From Acanthornis magna (taxonomy: Eukaryota > Chordata > Aves > Passeriformes > Acanthizidae): DNA of 64,000 nt. The notes below the pieces were generated by a model that saw only the letters and a list, made by a program, of their open reading frames with translations, searched no databases and was not told where the DNA came from. Position 1 is the first letter of the stretch. The number at the start of each line of letters is the position of its first letter. This document shows positions 1-11,394 of this stretch, one piece after another. The stretch lies in the NCBI GenBank assembly GCA_036785705.1, contig JAWUZG010000016.1, positions 372,001-436,000 of the forward strand, read 5' to 3'. Made by a program: the position numbers and the translations under genes.

Positions 1-225
1 AAAAAAAAAAAATTATAGAGATCTTTCAACTGTGGTTTAAAAGTGGCCTTTTTATTTCTGTTTAATTACTTTAGAATTGCAGTATTGAAGCATGTGACAA
101 GTGCCTTGAGATTAAACTTTTTCTATAGCAACTGTCAAAGACTGCCATATCAATATAGTAAAATTGTGAGAACTCTAGGTTCCCCAACTGACACAGTTTA
201 TTTTCTAATAGTGAAAGTGCTTTTT

Positions 226-241
226 TGTAAATATGTACATA
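226..241 (+). promoter_or_regulatory. Two abutting Pumilio response elements
   Basis: TGTAAATA (226-233) is followed without a gap by TGTACATA (234-241). Both fit the UGUA[A/C/U]AUA consensus bound by vertebrate PUM1/PUM2, which repress or destabilise mRNAs. The motif match is exact; activity depends on this being transcribed as 3' UTR on the plus strand. Confidence 0.5.
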
Positions 242-465
242 TTAAATGAATCACTCTGTATATTTGATTTAATAAGTTAAATATTTTGGTCTTTTTTTTT
301 TTTTTACATGTCATTCCTTTTAATTTATGTTGCAGAAAAGGAGGTTCCATGGCAGTTTATAAGACTTTTTTTGGTATTATGTCCAGATTAGAAAATGATG
401 TTAATACAATCAATGTTAGGAATCTGTTGGTCATTTGTATTTACTTAGGAACATAACCACTTATG

Positions 466-473
466 TGTAAATA
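466..473 (+). promoter_or_regulatory. Third Pumilio response element
   Basis: TGTAAATA is an exact match to the Pumilio consensus, 225 bases after the tandem pair in the same presumed 3' UTR. Single octamers occur by chance in AT-rich DNA, so the support comes mainly from the company of the other two. Confidence 0.4.
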
Positions 474-1250
474 GATCCAGAAATGTTTGTTTATCCCCAT
501 GTTCAGCCCATCTCAAGAACACTAACGGGTGCATCTACTGTACAGTACCAACATAGAGAGGCATTGTTTTTTCTTTTGTGAATATGTTAATTACATGTGG
601 TATTACTTTTTTTTGCGTTTAAATACAGGCCTAATGAAGGGAACAATATTTTCCTCAATCTTGTTTCTGTTGTGCTTTATTCAACTTTCGCTCTAAAGGA
701 AAAAAGGCTGGCAAGCTCAGAGGATGGGAGTACCTCAGTAGAAATGGTTAAATGTTATGGAAGGCTTATGCTTTTTTTTTTCTTTTTTTTTTTTAAGGCT
801 TTTATTATTGCTGTTAACTGGGCAAGACTGTAAGTTTATTTTAATTACTGAAGAAGCATAACACTACATACACCTAGTCACCCTACCACTGAGAGGAACG
901 GATGTCTGAGAGTGTAAACTCTGGCCCACGAACAATGTAAACATGAATGTTTTGAAACCAGTTATTTTATACAGGAATGCAGGATTTGCTTTGCAGGATC
1001 ATCTGTTTTAGTACATTTTTTTGACATGTTCTTAAAAAAAAAAAACCTTTCAGAAAAGAAACTATTTATTAAAGCATTTTATAATGATGTTTGTTGTAAC
1101 TTTTTTACTTGTGCTAAATATTCAAAACTTATTTTGATAACCTGGTTAGGAGTTAGTTTAGAAAAGGGTACTATCCTTCTCATGTTCCCCAGTATAATCC
1201 TGAGTATTTAAACCAAAAACACTTTTTTTCTGCTACTCTTGTAACTTTTT

Positions 1251-1258
1251 GTACTGTA
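1251..1258 (+). promoter_or_regulatory. Possible miR-101 target site
   Basis: GTACTGTA is an eight-base match to the miR-101 seed complement with the terminal A. It sits about 25 bases before the poly(A) signal, and sites near UTR ends tend to be more effective. Only the seed match is seen. Confidence 0.3.
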
Positions 1259-1280
1259 ATGCTGCTGTCTTCCATAATCT

Positions 1281-1286
1281 AATAAA
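1281..1286 (+). terminator. Canonical poly(A) signal AATAAA
   Basis: AATAAA is followed by a GT-rich stretch at about 1299-1306 and another T/G-rich stretch at 1319-1331, the usual order of signal, cleavage site and downstream element. Cleavage would fall near 1297-1316. Composition changes sharply from AT-rich to GC- and CpG-rich about 80 bases later, which fits a transcript end. Confidence 0.6.
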
Positions 1287-1394
1287 ATGATTCCCTCATT
1301 GTGTGTAAGATACTTCAGATTGTTGTTTGCTTTCTAAGCGCTTGGAGCTCGGATGTGCCCAGGCCAAAGAGAGGAGGAGTGAAATCCTGATTTA

Positions 1395-1480
1395 ATTCCC
1401 GGCGCTTCCGTAACCCGAGCGCAGCACCGAGCGCCAACGCTTCCTGCGCCCACGGCCGCGCCGCGGACAGCCTGCGGAGG
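1395..1480. promoter_or_regulatory. Short CpG-dense patch
   Basis: About 15 CpG dinucleotides fall within some 85 bases, far denser than the surrounding DNA. It is too short to be called a standard CpG island. It could be the edge of an unmethylated element, a promoter for a short or antisense transcript, or simply a GC-rich spot that escaped CpG decay. No TATA box or obvious exon goes with it. Confidence 0.35.
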
Positions 1481-1554
1481 AGGTGCTGTCCACATGTGCC
1501 TTGCAGACACCTCCAGCTCCCAAACTGGAGCTCTCCCTGCAGAGCTGATCTGCC

Positions 1555-1617
1555 AGCAGTGGGACTGGATGATCCGTGCGGCTCCCATCCAGCTCGGGAT
1601 GTTCTGGGATTGTGCGT
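1555..1617 (+). mobile_element. CR1 LINE 3'-end relic
   Basis: The sequence around 1560-1615 follows the CR1 3' terminal phrase (gactggatgatc, then ctcccatccagctcgggatg, then a degraded tgggattgtg tail). Several CpG-like changes and the short length make it an old or heavily decayed copy; it has no coding capacity. Confidence 0.4.
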
Positions 1618-1960
1618 TCCGTGCGCCTGTTTCACGCTGGTTCTCCTCCTGGCTGCTCAGTGAAGGCTTGTCTGAGCAGAGTTTTCCTTCCTGGGGTGAG
1701 AAGAGGGCTGGCTGAGCATGCAGGGGCCCGAGGTGGTATCCTCACCCAGCTGAGTTGGATTTTAAAGTAAAACCTTTCTCTGCTCTGCAGCCATTCAGAC
1801 CTTCCACATGTCATGCTCCAGTTTCAGTGGAGGTCAATGCCTGTTTCTGTAACAGATGCTTTGTACAGCATATTTTCTGTAGTAAAAGATGAATTCCTTT
1901 AAGATAATATGGAATATAAAAGTTGATTTTTTTTTCCTAGTAACTATCAGCCTCTGAGGC

Positions 1961-1976
1961 AGAATTCTAGAATTCT
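1961..1976. repeat. Perfect 16-base palindrome
   Basis: AGAATTCTAGAATTCT equals its own reverse complement. It also contains TTCTAGAA, two correctly spaced inverted units of a heat-shock element (TTCnnGAA), but the third unit is not in register, so a heat-shock role is only a possibility. Confidence 0.5.
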
Positions 1977-3680
1977 AGCAGAGCTTTTATTCCAGTCGTC
2001 ATACAGCTATTTTTTATTGCTTTTCTCAGAATATTTGATTGTCTTTCTCTTGATGGCTGAGAGTTGTTTCTAAGTCAGTTCTGAAAATCAAATTCTGTTA
2101 TCTTTCTCAAAAGGAGAAATATTAGGTTTATATACACATAGAATAAGGTCATTGCTGTTCTGTTGTGTAGTCATGAGCTGGCTCACTGCTCCCAAAGGTG
2201 CTAATTCTGCTTCTTCGCAGTGCCAAAGTAGTATATAAAGTAAAGGGGGCACAACAGTTGTCATGACCTGCTGTTCTAAAAAGAAAAAAAAAATCCCCTG
2301 TCCAGGACTCGTTACCCTGTGGATTCACAAAACCACCCCAGGGAAATCTTCAATTTTGTATTGCTCTTTCCCTGCCAAAACCAAGAATTATTTGATGCCT
2401 CCTTCATGTGATGGGTGAGTTACATAAGAGATACATGAAACAAGATGAATTTAGTAGGAGGATGAACAAAATGTGAACTTTCTGATTTATACAAATTAAC
2501 CTTTATCGATTTTATGCAGATTTTATTTCGATGCTGCTCTTAAATTACTTGTATGTCTCCGTATGCCTCATATCACTTTATTCAGTAGTTTTGTTTTCTC
2601 TTGATTTATTTTTGCAGGAGATGAACTCTTGCATCTCGACTTCTTGCTGATGCACATTTGCTATATGGTATGGTGCTGCCAAAATCCTCTCTGTTACAAG
2701 AACTACATAATGAGGCAAACCAGTAAATAGGCTCTTGTGATTTTTGTAAGCAATGAGTAGTTCTGGGTTAATTTTTCTTCTCTGATGCTCTTTCCAAGAC
2801 CTGATGTTAACCTGAAACACCTGCTGAGCTCAATTTTTTTTTTTTTTTTGCCATTTGCTGTTGTCTGGTTTGTTCTCCAGCAGGCCATGTAATTATTCCT
2901 CTTCAGATCAGACTATGCTTGGATGGAAAGTTAATGTATCCAGCAAGATAACTCACTCTGCCCATACCTTTTCAAAGGTTGAAAGGCATTTTAGTCACTG
3001 CCTTGAAAGCTGCAGAGGACACCAGTTGCAGTTCTAGTTGTGAGGAAACTCGAACAGTAGGGATTATGTAGTGTGTAACAAACTTGTAGAGGATTTTCTG
3101 TTAGAGGTGTGATATGTGTGACTGAATTGAAGTCCCTCGTTGTTCTCAAGTGCTGGTGGGCTATCCTAGTGCTTTGGATGCCCTGGAGAAAGGATGAGCC
3201 TGAAGAAGAGTTCAGGTGGCTTGTGAGCTGTCCTGGGCAGTTTGCATCCCTTAGGCAGTGTAGCAGTCATCTTTGGGGGTTTTCTTTTGGGCGAGTGGGG
3301 TAGAGGTTGGCTTTGCTCTTCCTCCATTCTCAACACTACAGTAGGTGCTTGTATCGCTCTTAGGAATATTGTTGCTCTTGCTGTGAAAAAATTACGTGAC
3401 TCTCAGGCTCTCTGTGTTCAGTGCTGCAAAGCAGTTCCTGATTAGCCCTGTGTCCTTATTTCATCACAGGTGGTGGGATAAAGAATGGGCTCATAAAGCA
3501 GTAAAGGAACAAAAGGTCCCCCTGAGGATGAGAGATGACTAAATCCTTCCCAAGTTCATCCACGTTTCTCTATGAGTATGTGGAACTTTTTGCTTTTGCT
3601 CTGTATATATTATGCTCTGTGTATTTTTACAGTATGATAGGGACTTAGTCTAAGTGCAAAAATACCTCTTCTTCAACCAC

Positions 3681-3708
3681 TTGATTGTAAACATGTGCTT
3701 GCAATCAA
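3681..3708. repeat. 10-pair hairpin with 8-base loop
   Basis: The arms 3681-3690 (ttgattgtaa) and 3699-3708 (ttgcaatcaa) pair over ten positions, nine Watson-Crick and one T-G, around the loop acatgtgc. It is too small for a microRNA precursor on its own, and nothing shows that it is transcribed. Confidence 0.4.
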
Positions 3709-5013
3709 ATGTTTATAAATGAATGTCATAGGTAATATTCCTAAGTAGGAAGTCTTCTTTTCTTACGAGAATCATTAAGTTTCATGGTTCATTGGGTCAC
3801 CTTTTCCCTTGCAAAAGCTAGATTGCGTCCATCCAGAAAATCTGGATGGTTTACATGAATCTCCTTTTTATATTGTATTTACTATTTCTAGAGCAAGAAG
3901 AAACAGACAATGTACAGGGCAGTGTACATTATAAATGAGCTGAACAGGGACCCACCTGTCCTGCTTCAAAGTTGATAATCTGGGTTTTTTTGCAGACAAT
4001 CAGCATGATTTGGTAGAAATCCTTCTCAAAGGATACTTTGCACTGTCTTTATGAAAGGAGTACGTAAATCAAATATCTTGAGGGACAAACGAGCCAGTCT
4101 TTAGAAGCTCAGAGGAAAAGCTCTATTTAATCTTTTTCCCTGACAACAAAGCTGTTTCAATTTTTCCTCTAGACAGGAAAAAATTATGGAATACTTAGGC
4201 AATATTTAGGAGGTATTATGTTTTTTCCTCATATTAATGTACTCCATCAATATTAGTCTTTATAACCACTGAGACTCAAGGAATGAATGTGTGCTTTGCT
4301 GAAGTCAAACTAAGATTTCTTGGTTTCCAGTGGTGGAAAGGGCAGAAGGATCACTTTTCAGGTGTATATGTGACATCTTGTAAGGATGCAAATCCATGAT
4401 TAGGGAGGCACGATGTTTTCTGACCTTTAGGTTCCCAAGAGAGACTGTCGCTTTCAAATGTTCTCTCAAAAGAAGACCCACACAGCCAACCAAATGCAAA
4501 TCCTCCAGCCCTGTTTGGTAGAGAGAGCCTTATTAACTTGTGGGACTTTCTCAGCTGCTCTCCTATCTTTTCTCCCACCCATCTGAAGGAGGCTGGGGTT
4601 GGAGGGGACTTCTCCCCGTGGCAGATGTGCTGTGCTGATAGGCTGTGGAAGGAGCTTGGGCAGGGAGCTGTGGAGCAGGTTTGGAAACTGCTGTGGCAGC
4701 GGCCTGCAGAGCCCCTTTGAAGGCTTGGCCATCTGCCTGCAGGCACAACTCTGGGCACAACCCCACCTATCCATTAGTGAAGCCCCACCTGTGGGTGGAA
4801 GTTGTTCAGCCAACAGCCCTGCTGCTGCAGATCAAAGGTCCATCTCCTGCAGTATCCTCTGTCCTGCAGTGGCCAGGGGGAGATGCTTACAGAAAGTGCA
4901 AGAGAGCAGCAAATTGCAGCGTGGGCCCTTCTCACACCCAGCCAGCTCTTTTGGTCAGCAGTTCAGGGCCATATTTGATAGGTATCTTTCCTCTGTAGCA
5001 CCATAGCATCCCT

Positions 5014-5450
5014 TTTATGCTTCAGGCCTCCACAACATGGTGTGAAAATGAGTTCCACAACTGCGCCATGACCTGGGTGGAAAAGCACTCCCTTCTGTTT
5101 GTTGTGAACCTGCTCCTCAATAAGAGGGTGTGAAACCAGCAGTCATTCCCTCTCCACCATCTCCACAATGTTTGGGATTTACAGGGCATACACCACTTTC
5201 TCCCTAAATCTTGGGGTTCATAGTCACAGTCTCTTCTGTTTCCACTAGCAGAGGTGCTGTTCCAGGTCTCCAGCTGGTTTTCCTGTACAACCTCTGTGCC
5301 CTTCCAAATTATTCTCTGTCCCTTTGGAATTAGGCTGACCAAACTGAACAGCATCCCACACAGGCCAGCACTGTTCTGTACCCTGTTCAGATCCTTTCTT
5401 GACCATCCCTGGTGGCCTGGTTTCTTTTTGGCCCATGTTGGCTTCAAGAC
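5014..5450. mobile_element. Degenerate ancient amniote interspersed repeat (unnamed)
   Basis: Phrases such as gttccacaactgcg, cactcccttctgtttgttg, aacctgctcctcaataag and ctgaccaaactgaacagcat, in this order, resemble a dispersed repeat seen widely in reptile and bird DNA (agttccacag..., acttccttttgtttgtt..., aacctgctgcctattaat..., gaccaaaactgcacacagt...). It has no intact coding frame. I cannot place it in a named family with confidence; a comparison against an amniote repeat library would settle it. Confidence 0.35.
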
Positions 5451-5643
5451 TGATGAGAAAGAAGAGGGTTTTTCATGCCTTGGGCTCTGCATGTGCCTGG
5501 TTCTTGTTAGAGCAAGGGTGCAAAGCTGTCTGAATCCCACTGTTCTGAGTGCTGGGGTCCCTGGAGAAGTTCACTGTACCATGACTCTTCAAGAAGCAGC
5601 ACTGGGGCATGGGGGATCCACAGCATTGTGATCCTGTTTATTT

Positions 5644-5662
5644 GGGGCAGGGTGGGAGTGGG
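5644..5662 (+). other. Canonical G-quadruplex motif
   Basis: Four G runs of three or four bases with loops CA, T and AGT fit the G3+N1-7 rule on the plus strand. Short loops favour folding. No promoter or exon is recognised next to it. Confidence 0.5.
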
Positions 5663-6912
5663 ACAATACGCCAATGCCAAGGACCTGTGCACACCGGGCA
5701 GTAGAGGAGCAAACCCTGCAGCCCTCCCAGCAGGGAGGAGGCTGAAAAGGCTGTGGGCATCACTTTGTGTGGAAGATGACTGTGTTTTGGGGAATGCTAC
5801 ACTGGCAAGATCTAGAGGTGAGGGTGAGGTGGGTACCACATTGCACTGGTTCATCCCTCTTTGGTTTCTCTGCTGCTGAAGAGCTGTGCAGCAAGTCACA
5901 GCTGGCAGAGCCAGCCTCAAAAGTGGTATATCCACAGCCCTGCACTCTCCAGGGTGGCCAGAGGGGCCACGTTAATGCTGCACCACCAACACTTGTGGTT
6001 TGCTGCTGGACAGGCAGAAGGCAGGAGGAGGAAGGGGTGGGTGGCTGGTGGCCATTGTCCTGTGCCTAGCCCTGTGCACACATGTGGCTGCTCAAACCAT
6101 GAGAGCAGTCCAGGGGGCTTCTCCCCACTGTTCTCTATCAGAGAGCATCAGCTCTGTTTCAGCACTGGGCTGCTTCTTATGAAAACTCACCCCTGGCTAA
6201 GAACTGCTTCAGACAGCTCATTATTTTAGGAGCCGAACAGATGCTGGGGCAGGGCTTTTCTACGTCCTGATACCTGCAAGTGCTGGAAAAAGCAGCGCAA
6301 AATTAGTTTTGTGTATCTAGGAGTTATAGTTTCAAATAAACTTGCAGGTGTAGCACCATTTCAAAATACCATATGAGAGCTGCTGGGGAGAGAGGGGTTG
6401 TCCCTCCTTTTGTACCCTTTTAAAACGTGGACCCGGGACCTGACCTCACCATGGATTAGAAATTCAGGCACAGTTTGTATCTGTTTCTCCGTTTGCCATG
6501 TGGCTTATCTAAGTGCTTTCCTCTTTGGTGGTCCCCTCACTGCTCTATGTCTACATGACTGGGCTCCACTCCAAAATGCTCCATGTGTTACTTACAAGGA
6601 GGTGCAAAGGGGTGAGAGAAAGGGCTGTTCAGTGCTGAATCCCTCAGTCAGCCTGTGCAGGGGGTGTACCAGCCAGCCCTTGCTCTGGCCAGGATGATAT
6701 CCCTGACCTGCTCTGCCTTCCGAGGGGCTAAAACCCCCCCAGGCAGGGCTGGCCCCTCTGCAGGGCACCGAAGGCTCAACTACTGCAACGTTTTCTCATC
6801 CCTACTTCCCAAAAGAAAACAGAAATGGCGAGTGCAGCAGCTCCTCAATGGGAGGCAAAATTGCTGTAGTTAAACATTTGGGCGATTTAAAAGATGAGTG
6901 TAGATCAGCAGG

Positions 6913-6994
6913 CTCTCCTCTCTTTTTCTCTCTCTTTCTTTTTTAAAAATTTTTTATTAAATGATAACAAAAAAAAAAAAGAAGAAAGAAAAAA
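6913..6994. repeat. Facing polypyrimidine and polypurine tracts
   Basis: A C/T tract (6913-6944) is followed 22 bases later by an A/G tract (6967-6994). The two are roughly complementary and could pair as an imperfect hairpin; two retroposon tails in opposite orientation would also look like this. Confidence 0.4.
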
Positions 6995-8605
6995 TTAAAA
7001 ATTCAACAGTGAAGAGCTCTGCTTTCTCAAGGCATTCTTGAATATGCGCTGGGAAGTGCAAACGTGCTGCCTTGGCTCCCTGGGCTCCAGAGGACTACTG
7101 ACATGTGCCTAGATGCCAGCCTGGCGAGGCTGCCTGGCATGGTGGCACAGGGACAGCTCTCCTGCACTGTCCCGAGCCCCCACAGACACGGCAGGTCCCC
7201 AGGGAGGCGTCCTGACAGTCCGCTGACATTGCTTTCAGTGCAGATAAACCAGCGAGGTTATCTCAAGTGCAGCAATATCCTCTAAAAAAGTGAGGAGGAG
7301 AACCCTCTTTGCACTGTGTCGCCGTGGATAAAATCCTGTTAATGGGCAGTGGGGTGGGAGCAGACCCAGCACCTTCTAGGGGCATGGTGTGGCGGCAGCC
7401 TGGGTGTGTGGGACCTGCAGCACAGGGCAGTGCAGGGAGCACATGGCCGACATTTTCCGGCCTGGGTGTTTGAATTTTGCTCTATATTTAGTGCCCCAAA
7501 CGAGTGCTTTGATTCGCAGTGTTTCCAAGCACCTGCTGCTTCCATTGACTCTGGTGGTCTATATGGGTCCCAGCAGTCCTCGGGGTTAAGCTGCTCTATC
7601 TGCATGCCTAAATTTGGGTACTAAAGGTTGGGAGCTGCGGGTGCTATATTCTGCTGGGGTTTGTGTTTCTCCTGCTGCGGGGCATGCTGCTAAACTGGGG
7701 TTTGTGGGCAATGTGTTTTCAAAACAAGGGTGGCTTTGATTTGCCAGTTTCTGGTTCGGCTCATCTGAGTGATTAATCATTTATTGGAGGAGAGAGAGAT
7801 TAAAACTCCTAGAAAAAAAAGCTGAATATAGGCTGACTGCTTCTTCCCAGCAGCAGATGCCTGGCACACACAGAGTGTGGCTGCTGCAGGACATCCCTCT
7901 TGCAGAGGGAGTGTTTTCCAAGGCCTGTCCCCTGCACTCCCAGTGGAAAGGCTGAGCTCTAAAGCAGGATGCGACCACCCTGCTGTCAAAACCTCCAGCT
8001 GACTGTGACAGCTCAGCAGGGCACTGCTACAAGTGGAGCCAGGGCTGGCCTTTTAAGGAGCCCAGGTCTGGGACTGGGCATAAACACTTTTCCCTTTCAC
8101 GCTCATTTCCAGGGCAGGTAATTTATGTGTCTTGGTAAGCACTGGCAACCATGTCCATGCTTCTGTCCCTTTGTAATATCCTGTTGTTGCTTTCCAGAGA
8201 AAAATACCAGCAGACATTCAAGGTTACTTCCTTGGCATGCTCTGTATGTTTTCAGCCTGATCGTATCTGCAGTGCATAGACATTTCCTGACACGCTGTAT
8301 CTCCCCCGCTCTTGCATCACAGGCTGAGCTTTAACTCTGCATGCTTTGCTGCAGCAGACCTTTCCTTCCTGACCGCAGCTCCAGCTGTCTTTAAGATTGC
8401 TTCCAGCCGCATTCTCTCCCTTGTCCCACTCCCACATTGTTCCTCGGACACTCCATGGTGCTCAGCAGACCTTGAGGCAGGTCTTTCTCCAGAGCAGGAG
8501 ATGATGAGTGAACGTGGCACAGGTCAGATGCTGGAAAGGGCCCTCACCTCTCTTATTTCAAGACAAATGACATCTCTCAAAGGTGGCTTTAAAAAGAACC
8601 CAAAG

Positions 8606-8620
8606 GTCCTTTAAAAGGAC
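8606..8620. repeat. 15-base palindrome
   Basis: GTCCTTT and AAAGGAC are perfect inverted arms around one central A. No recognised binding family is implied. Confidence 0.4.
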
Positions 8621-10514
8621 TCTCATGGCAGGCTGACTGCTCCCAGATTTTTGTTCTGGGACTCTGCAGCACCTGGACAAGGAGCAGCCCCAGGATCCTG
8701 GTGTGTGCCTGGTTCACTGACCTGGCACTTCTCCCTTTGCCCATCCAGACCCTGAGAAGTGTGAGTCCAGGTTTGTTCCTCATTACTCCAGGATGCCTTG
8801 ACATTCCTCAAGGAGATCAGAGCTCATTCCCATCTCCACTGCCAGGCCTGGCAGTGGCAGCATGGTCCAGCCCCCAGCACAGAGCCTGTATCGCGCGTGA
8901 TGCTGCAGATGAAAGCTGTTGTTTGTTTACAAGCTTTCCTCAATTAGAACTCATTTGCTGCTCACACACTATATTTAAAAGCTCATGTTTAAATCAGCAC
9001 TGGTGATTTAGGAGTGCCTGTTTTGTTTTCTTTCCTAGATACATACGATAATTCCTCCACCTGCTAAAAATCTGTTGCTAATATTTGCTGTAAGGTTTCT
9101 TTTTTTTTTTTTTTGTCCCCTGCCAGGATAGCCAGAGGCCTGCAAGTGTTTATTTAACTCTAACTGTTTACTTCTCATAAATTTCCCTGCCTGAAAATCC
9201 ATTTGGGATCAGGCAGGAAAAAGATTTGCAATCATGGTGGAGTTGATTAAAACAGGCAGAAAGTTTAGGCATTTTGGCAGCTCTGGATCTCTTCAGAGCC
9301 ACTCTCAGTGAGGCTTTCCAACACACAGCCCCAGTGGTATGGTTCATGTCCCAGTGCCACTTTGTACCCCCGTGTCCTGGCCATGGCAAGTGTCCCAGGT
9401 GGACCGAGGCAGGAGCTCTGCCCATGGAATGCTTCCCTGAGCGTCCTTCATCCTCAGAGAACTGCTCCATCCCACTGGGATTTATGTGACCTTTCAGCCT
9501 TAACAGTTGCAGGTCCGCTAAGTAGAGAAAAATTGGATCTTTTAAAATCGTTTCTCAAGATTGTTGGTTTTACTACTATCCCATCATTTTCTTTCTATTC
9601 TGTTCACTCTTCATTAGTTTTGTTAATTCATTGCAAACTTAATCATATAACTGATGTCTATGTATACCTTTTTTCATAAAATCGAATCAATCAATCAGAT
9701 CAGATTTACCCATGGGAAGATGACTTTAGTCTCTCAAGAAAAGTTTTGTTCAGATTGCAAAACCCTTGCTATAAAAGTTGTGTTGAGTTTGTGTGCACTT
9801 GTTTTACTGCACTTTTCCATGAATGGAATGTGTGAGAGCACCTGAGCCAAATTCCAGAGTAAACTTAGGGAATTCAGGGGAAGCCCAGGATGAGAAGGCA
9901 AACTTCCTCGCCATACAGATGAGCTGATCCAGCAAACTTCCAAGGAACGGCAGCACATCCAAGGCTTGAAACCTATGGCTTTGAGTTTCACCAGTCATTT
10001 CGTTCAACTAAACACTGTCCTGTCACAGTATTATTTGTAGAATTACCCGGCTTTATATTTTTTAGTCCACCTACTGAATTTTTATTAAATTGAATGTTTG
10101 CGAGACCAAGATGGATTTGCCAATGGGCTGTGAGCTGGGATGCTGACACAAATGTTCCCATTTTTGTATCTGATTGGGACACACATTTATTTCCTCCAGG
10201 CCCCTGCGCCTTCCCTATACTTCATGCTTTAGCCAAGGGCCAAGTGTCGACCCCCATTTCCCACTTCCACACTCTGGAAACCAGCAGAATCCTTCTGGAT
10301 TCTCTGCAATGTGCATGAAAAAAAAATTATTTTGTTCCTTTCATAATTTTTAGAACAACTCGAATGTCTTCAGGGATTCAGTCAGGAAACATAATCTTGA
10401 ATAAGATAGAAACAAGAAAGTCAAGTCCTTGTTGTATCTTCCATGCTATTTCCATCTCCAATGTATTTCCTCTCTCAAATTGCTTCTCTCCAGAGCCACA
10501 CTCTGCCAGAGATA

Positions 10515-10528
10515 ACTAGGTGGCAGTG
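10515..10528 (+). promoter_or_regulatory. CTCF-like motif
   Basis: ACTAGGTGGCAGTG matches the core of the CTCF consensus (CYAGRKGGCR). A core match alone has many false positives in a genome, so this is a candidate only. Confidence 0.25.
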
Positions 10529-11394
10529 AGTGAAGAAAGGAACAGCATTGTCTACAGCTTTGAACCATGAATAGCCCTTGGAAAAACAGCGGCAGAGCGA
10601 GATACAAGTTCAGGTTGATAAAGCGGGTTGCCAAGTGACTGAAGGCTTGATCCTGTTTCACTGAAGCTGGCGGTGAACTCCCACGGACATCACTTTTATC
10701 GCTGCTCCCAGCCCATCTTGGGTGCCATCCACCAGCAGCCTGGGCAGAACTTGGCAGTGAGGAGCTCTGTGGGATGGGGCTGGGGGTGCTGGTGGAGCCT
10801 CCAGCTGCTGCAGCTGCTGGGGTCAGGGTACTGAGCACCCATGAGAAGCAGAGTGGGTCAGCTGAGGTTCAGCATCGTCCTGACGCTGTGCAGTGTCCTT
10901 TGGCTTTGTGCTGTCGGCAGGGTGAGCCCGCATATGCACATCATATTTATGTGTATCAGGGCCTCAAAGCTGCAAGGAAAAGCCCCAGAAACAGCTGCCA
11001 TTGAGCAGTTCCCACTGACGAAGGGCGAGGCCCTGAGCTCTCCGTCGGTATCCCAACTCATCCTCAGTTCTGGTTCCATCAGCCAAAGCCACGTGGCTGT
11101 GTTGGTCCAAACCCCAGTGCGCTCCTCCTGTGGCACAACAGGCTGACCTCACATGAAGGGGTCACCTCCTTGGCCCCACACCAGACCCACCACCATGCCT
11201 TCACCTGGTGATGGAAGAAAATGAAGCCTTTTAAGGCCATTTTGACAGCTGCCCACTTCCCTACTACCCATTTCTGCCCACTCGGTGCACGTGTCATGGA
11301 ACATCGGGCGGCCCTCGCTCACTGCTGTCACTGAGACCAGCACTCAAAACCCTGCACAATGTCAGCCAGCAAAGAGAAACCACTTTATTTCAGT

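Larger units (their letters stand above)
1..1310 (+). other. 3' UTR, terminal part of an unidentified plus-strand gene
   Basis: The stretch is T/A-rich with many T runs, stops in all frames at short intervals, and ends in a canonical poly(A) signal with a GT-rich element after it, which together read as the last 1.3 kb of a 3' UTR. It holds three UGUANAUA Pumilio-type sites (226-233, 234-241, 466-473), an AU-rich TATTTATT at 1063-1070, and a GTACTGTA octamer at 1251-1258 that is a full complement to the miR-101 seed plus the A opposite position 1. Two ATTAAA variants (241-246, 1068-1073) could serve as earlier cleavage signals. No coding sequence is visible; the first bases are an A run already inside the UTR. 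I do not recognise the gene. Strand and nature are inferred from the signal layout; transcript data would decide. Confidence 0.6.
1316..4985. other. Intergenic stretch after the gene end
   Basis: No supported exon or RNA gene. It contains the CpG patch, a small CR1 tail relic at 1555-1617, a 16-base perfect palindrome (1961-1976), a 16-base T run (2834-2849) and a 10-pair hairpin (3681-3708). Between 1850 and 4400 the DNA is AT-rich and mostly unique in appearance; after 4500 it becomes GC-rich with overlapping open frames on both strands that look like chance. Confidence 0.5.
5451..9480. other. GC-rich intergenic block
   Basis: No supported gene. Many overlapping open frames of 60-140 codons occur on both strands, as expected by chance in stop-poor GC-rich DNA. 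Contents noted are the G-quadruplex motif (5644-5662), a pyrimidine tract and purine tract facing each other (6913-6944 and 6967-6994), a 15-base palindrome (8606-8620) and a T run near 9099-9114. Confidence 0.45.
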
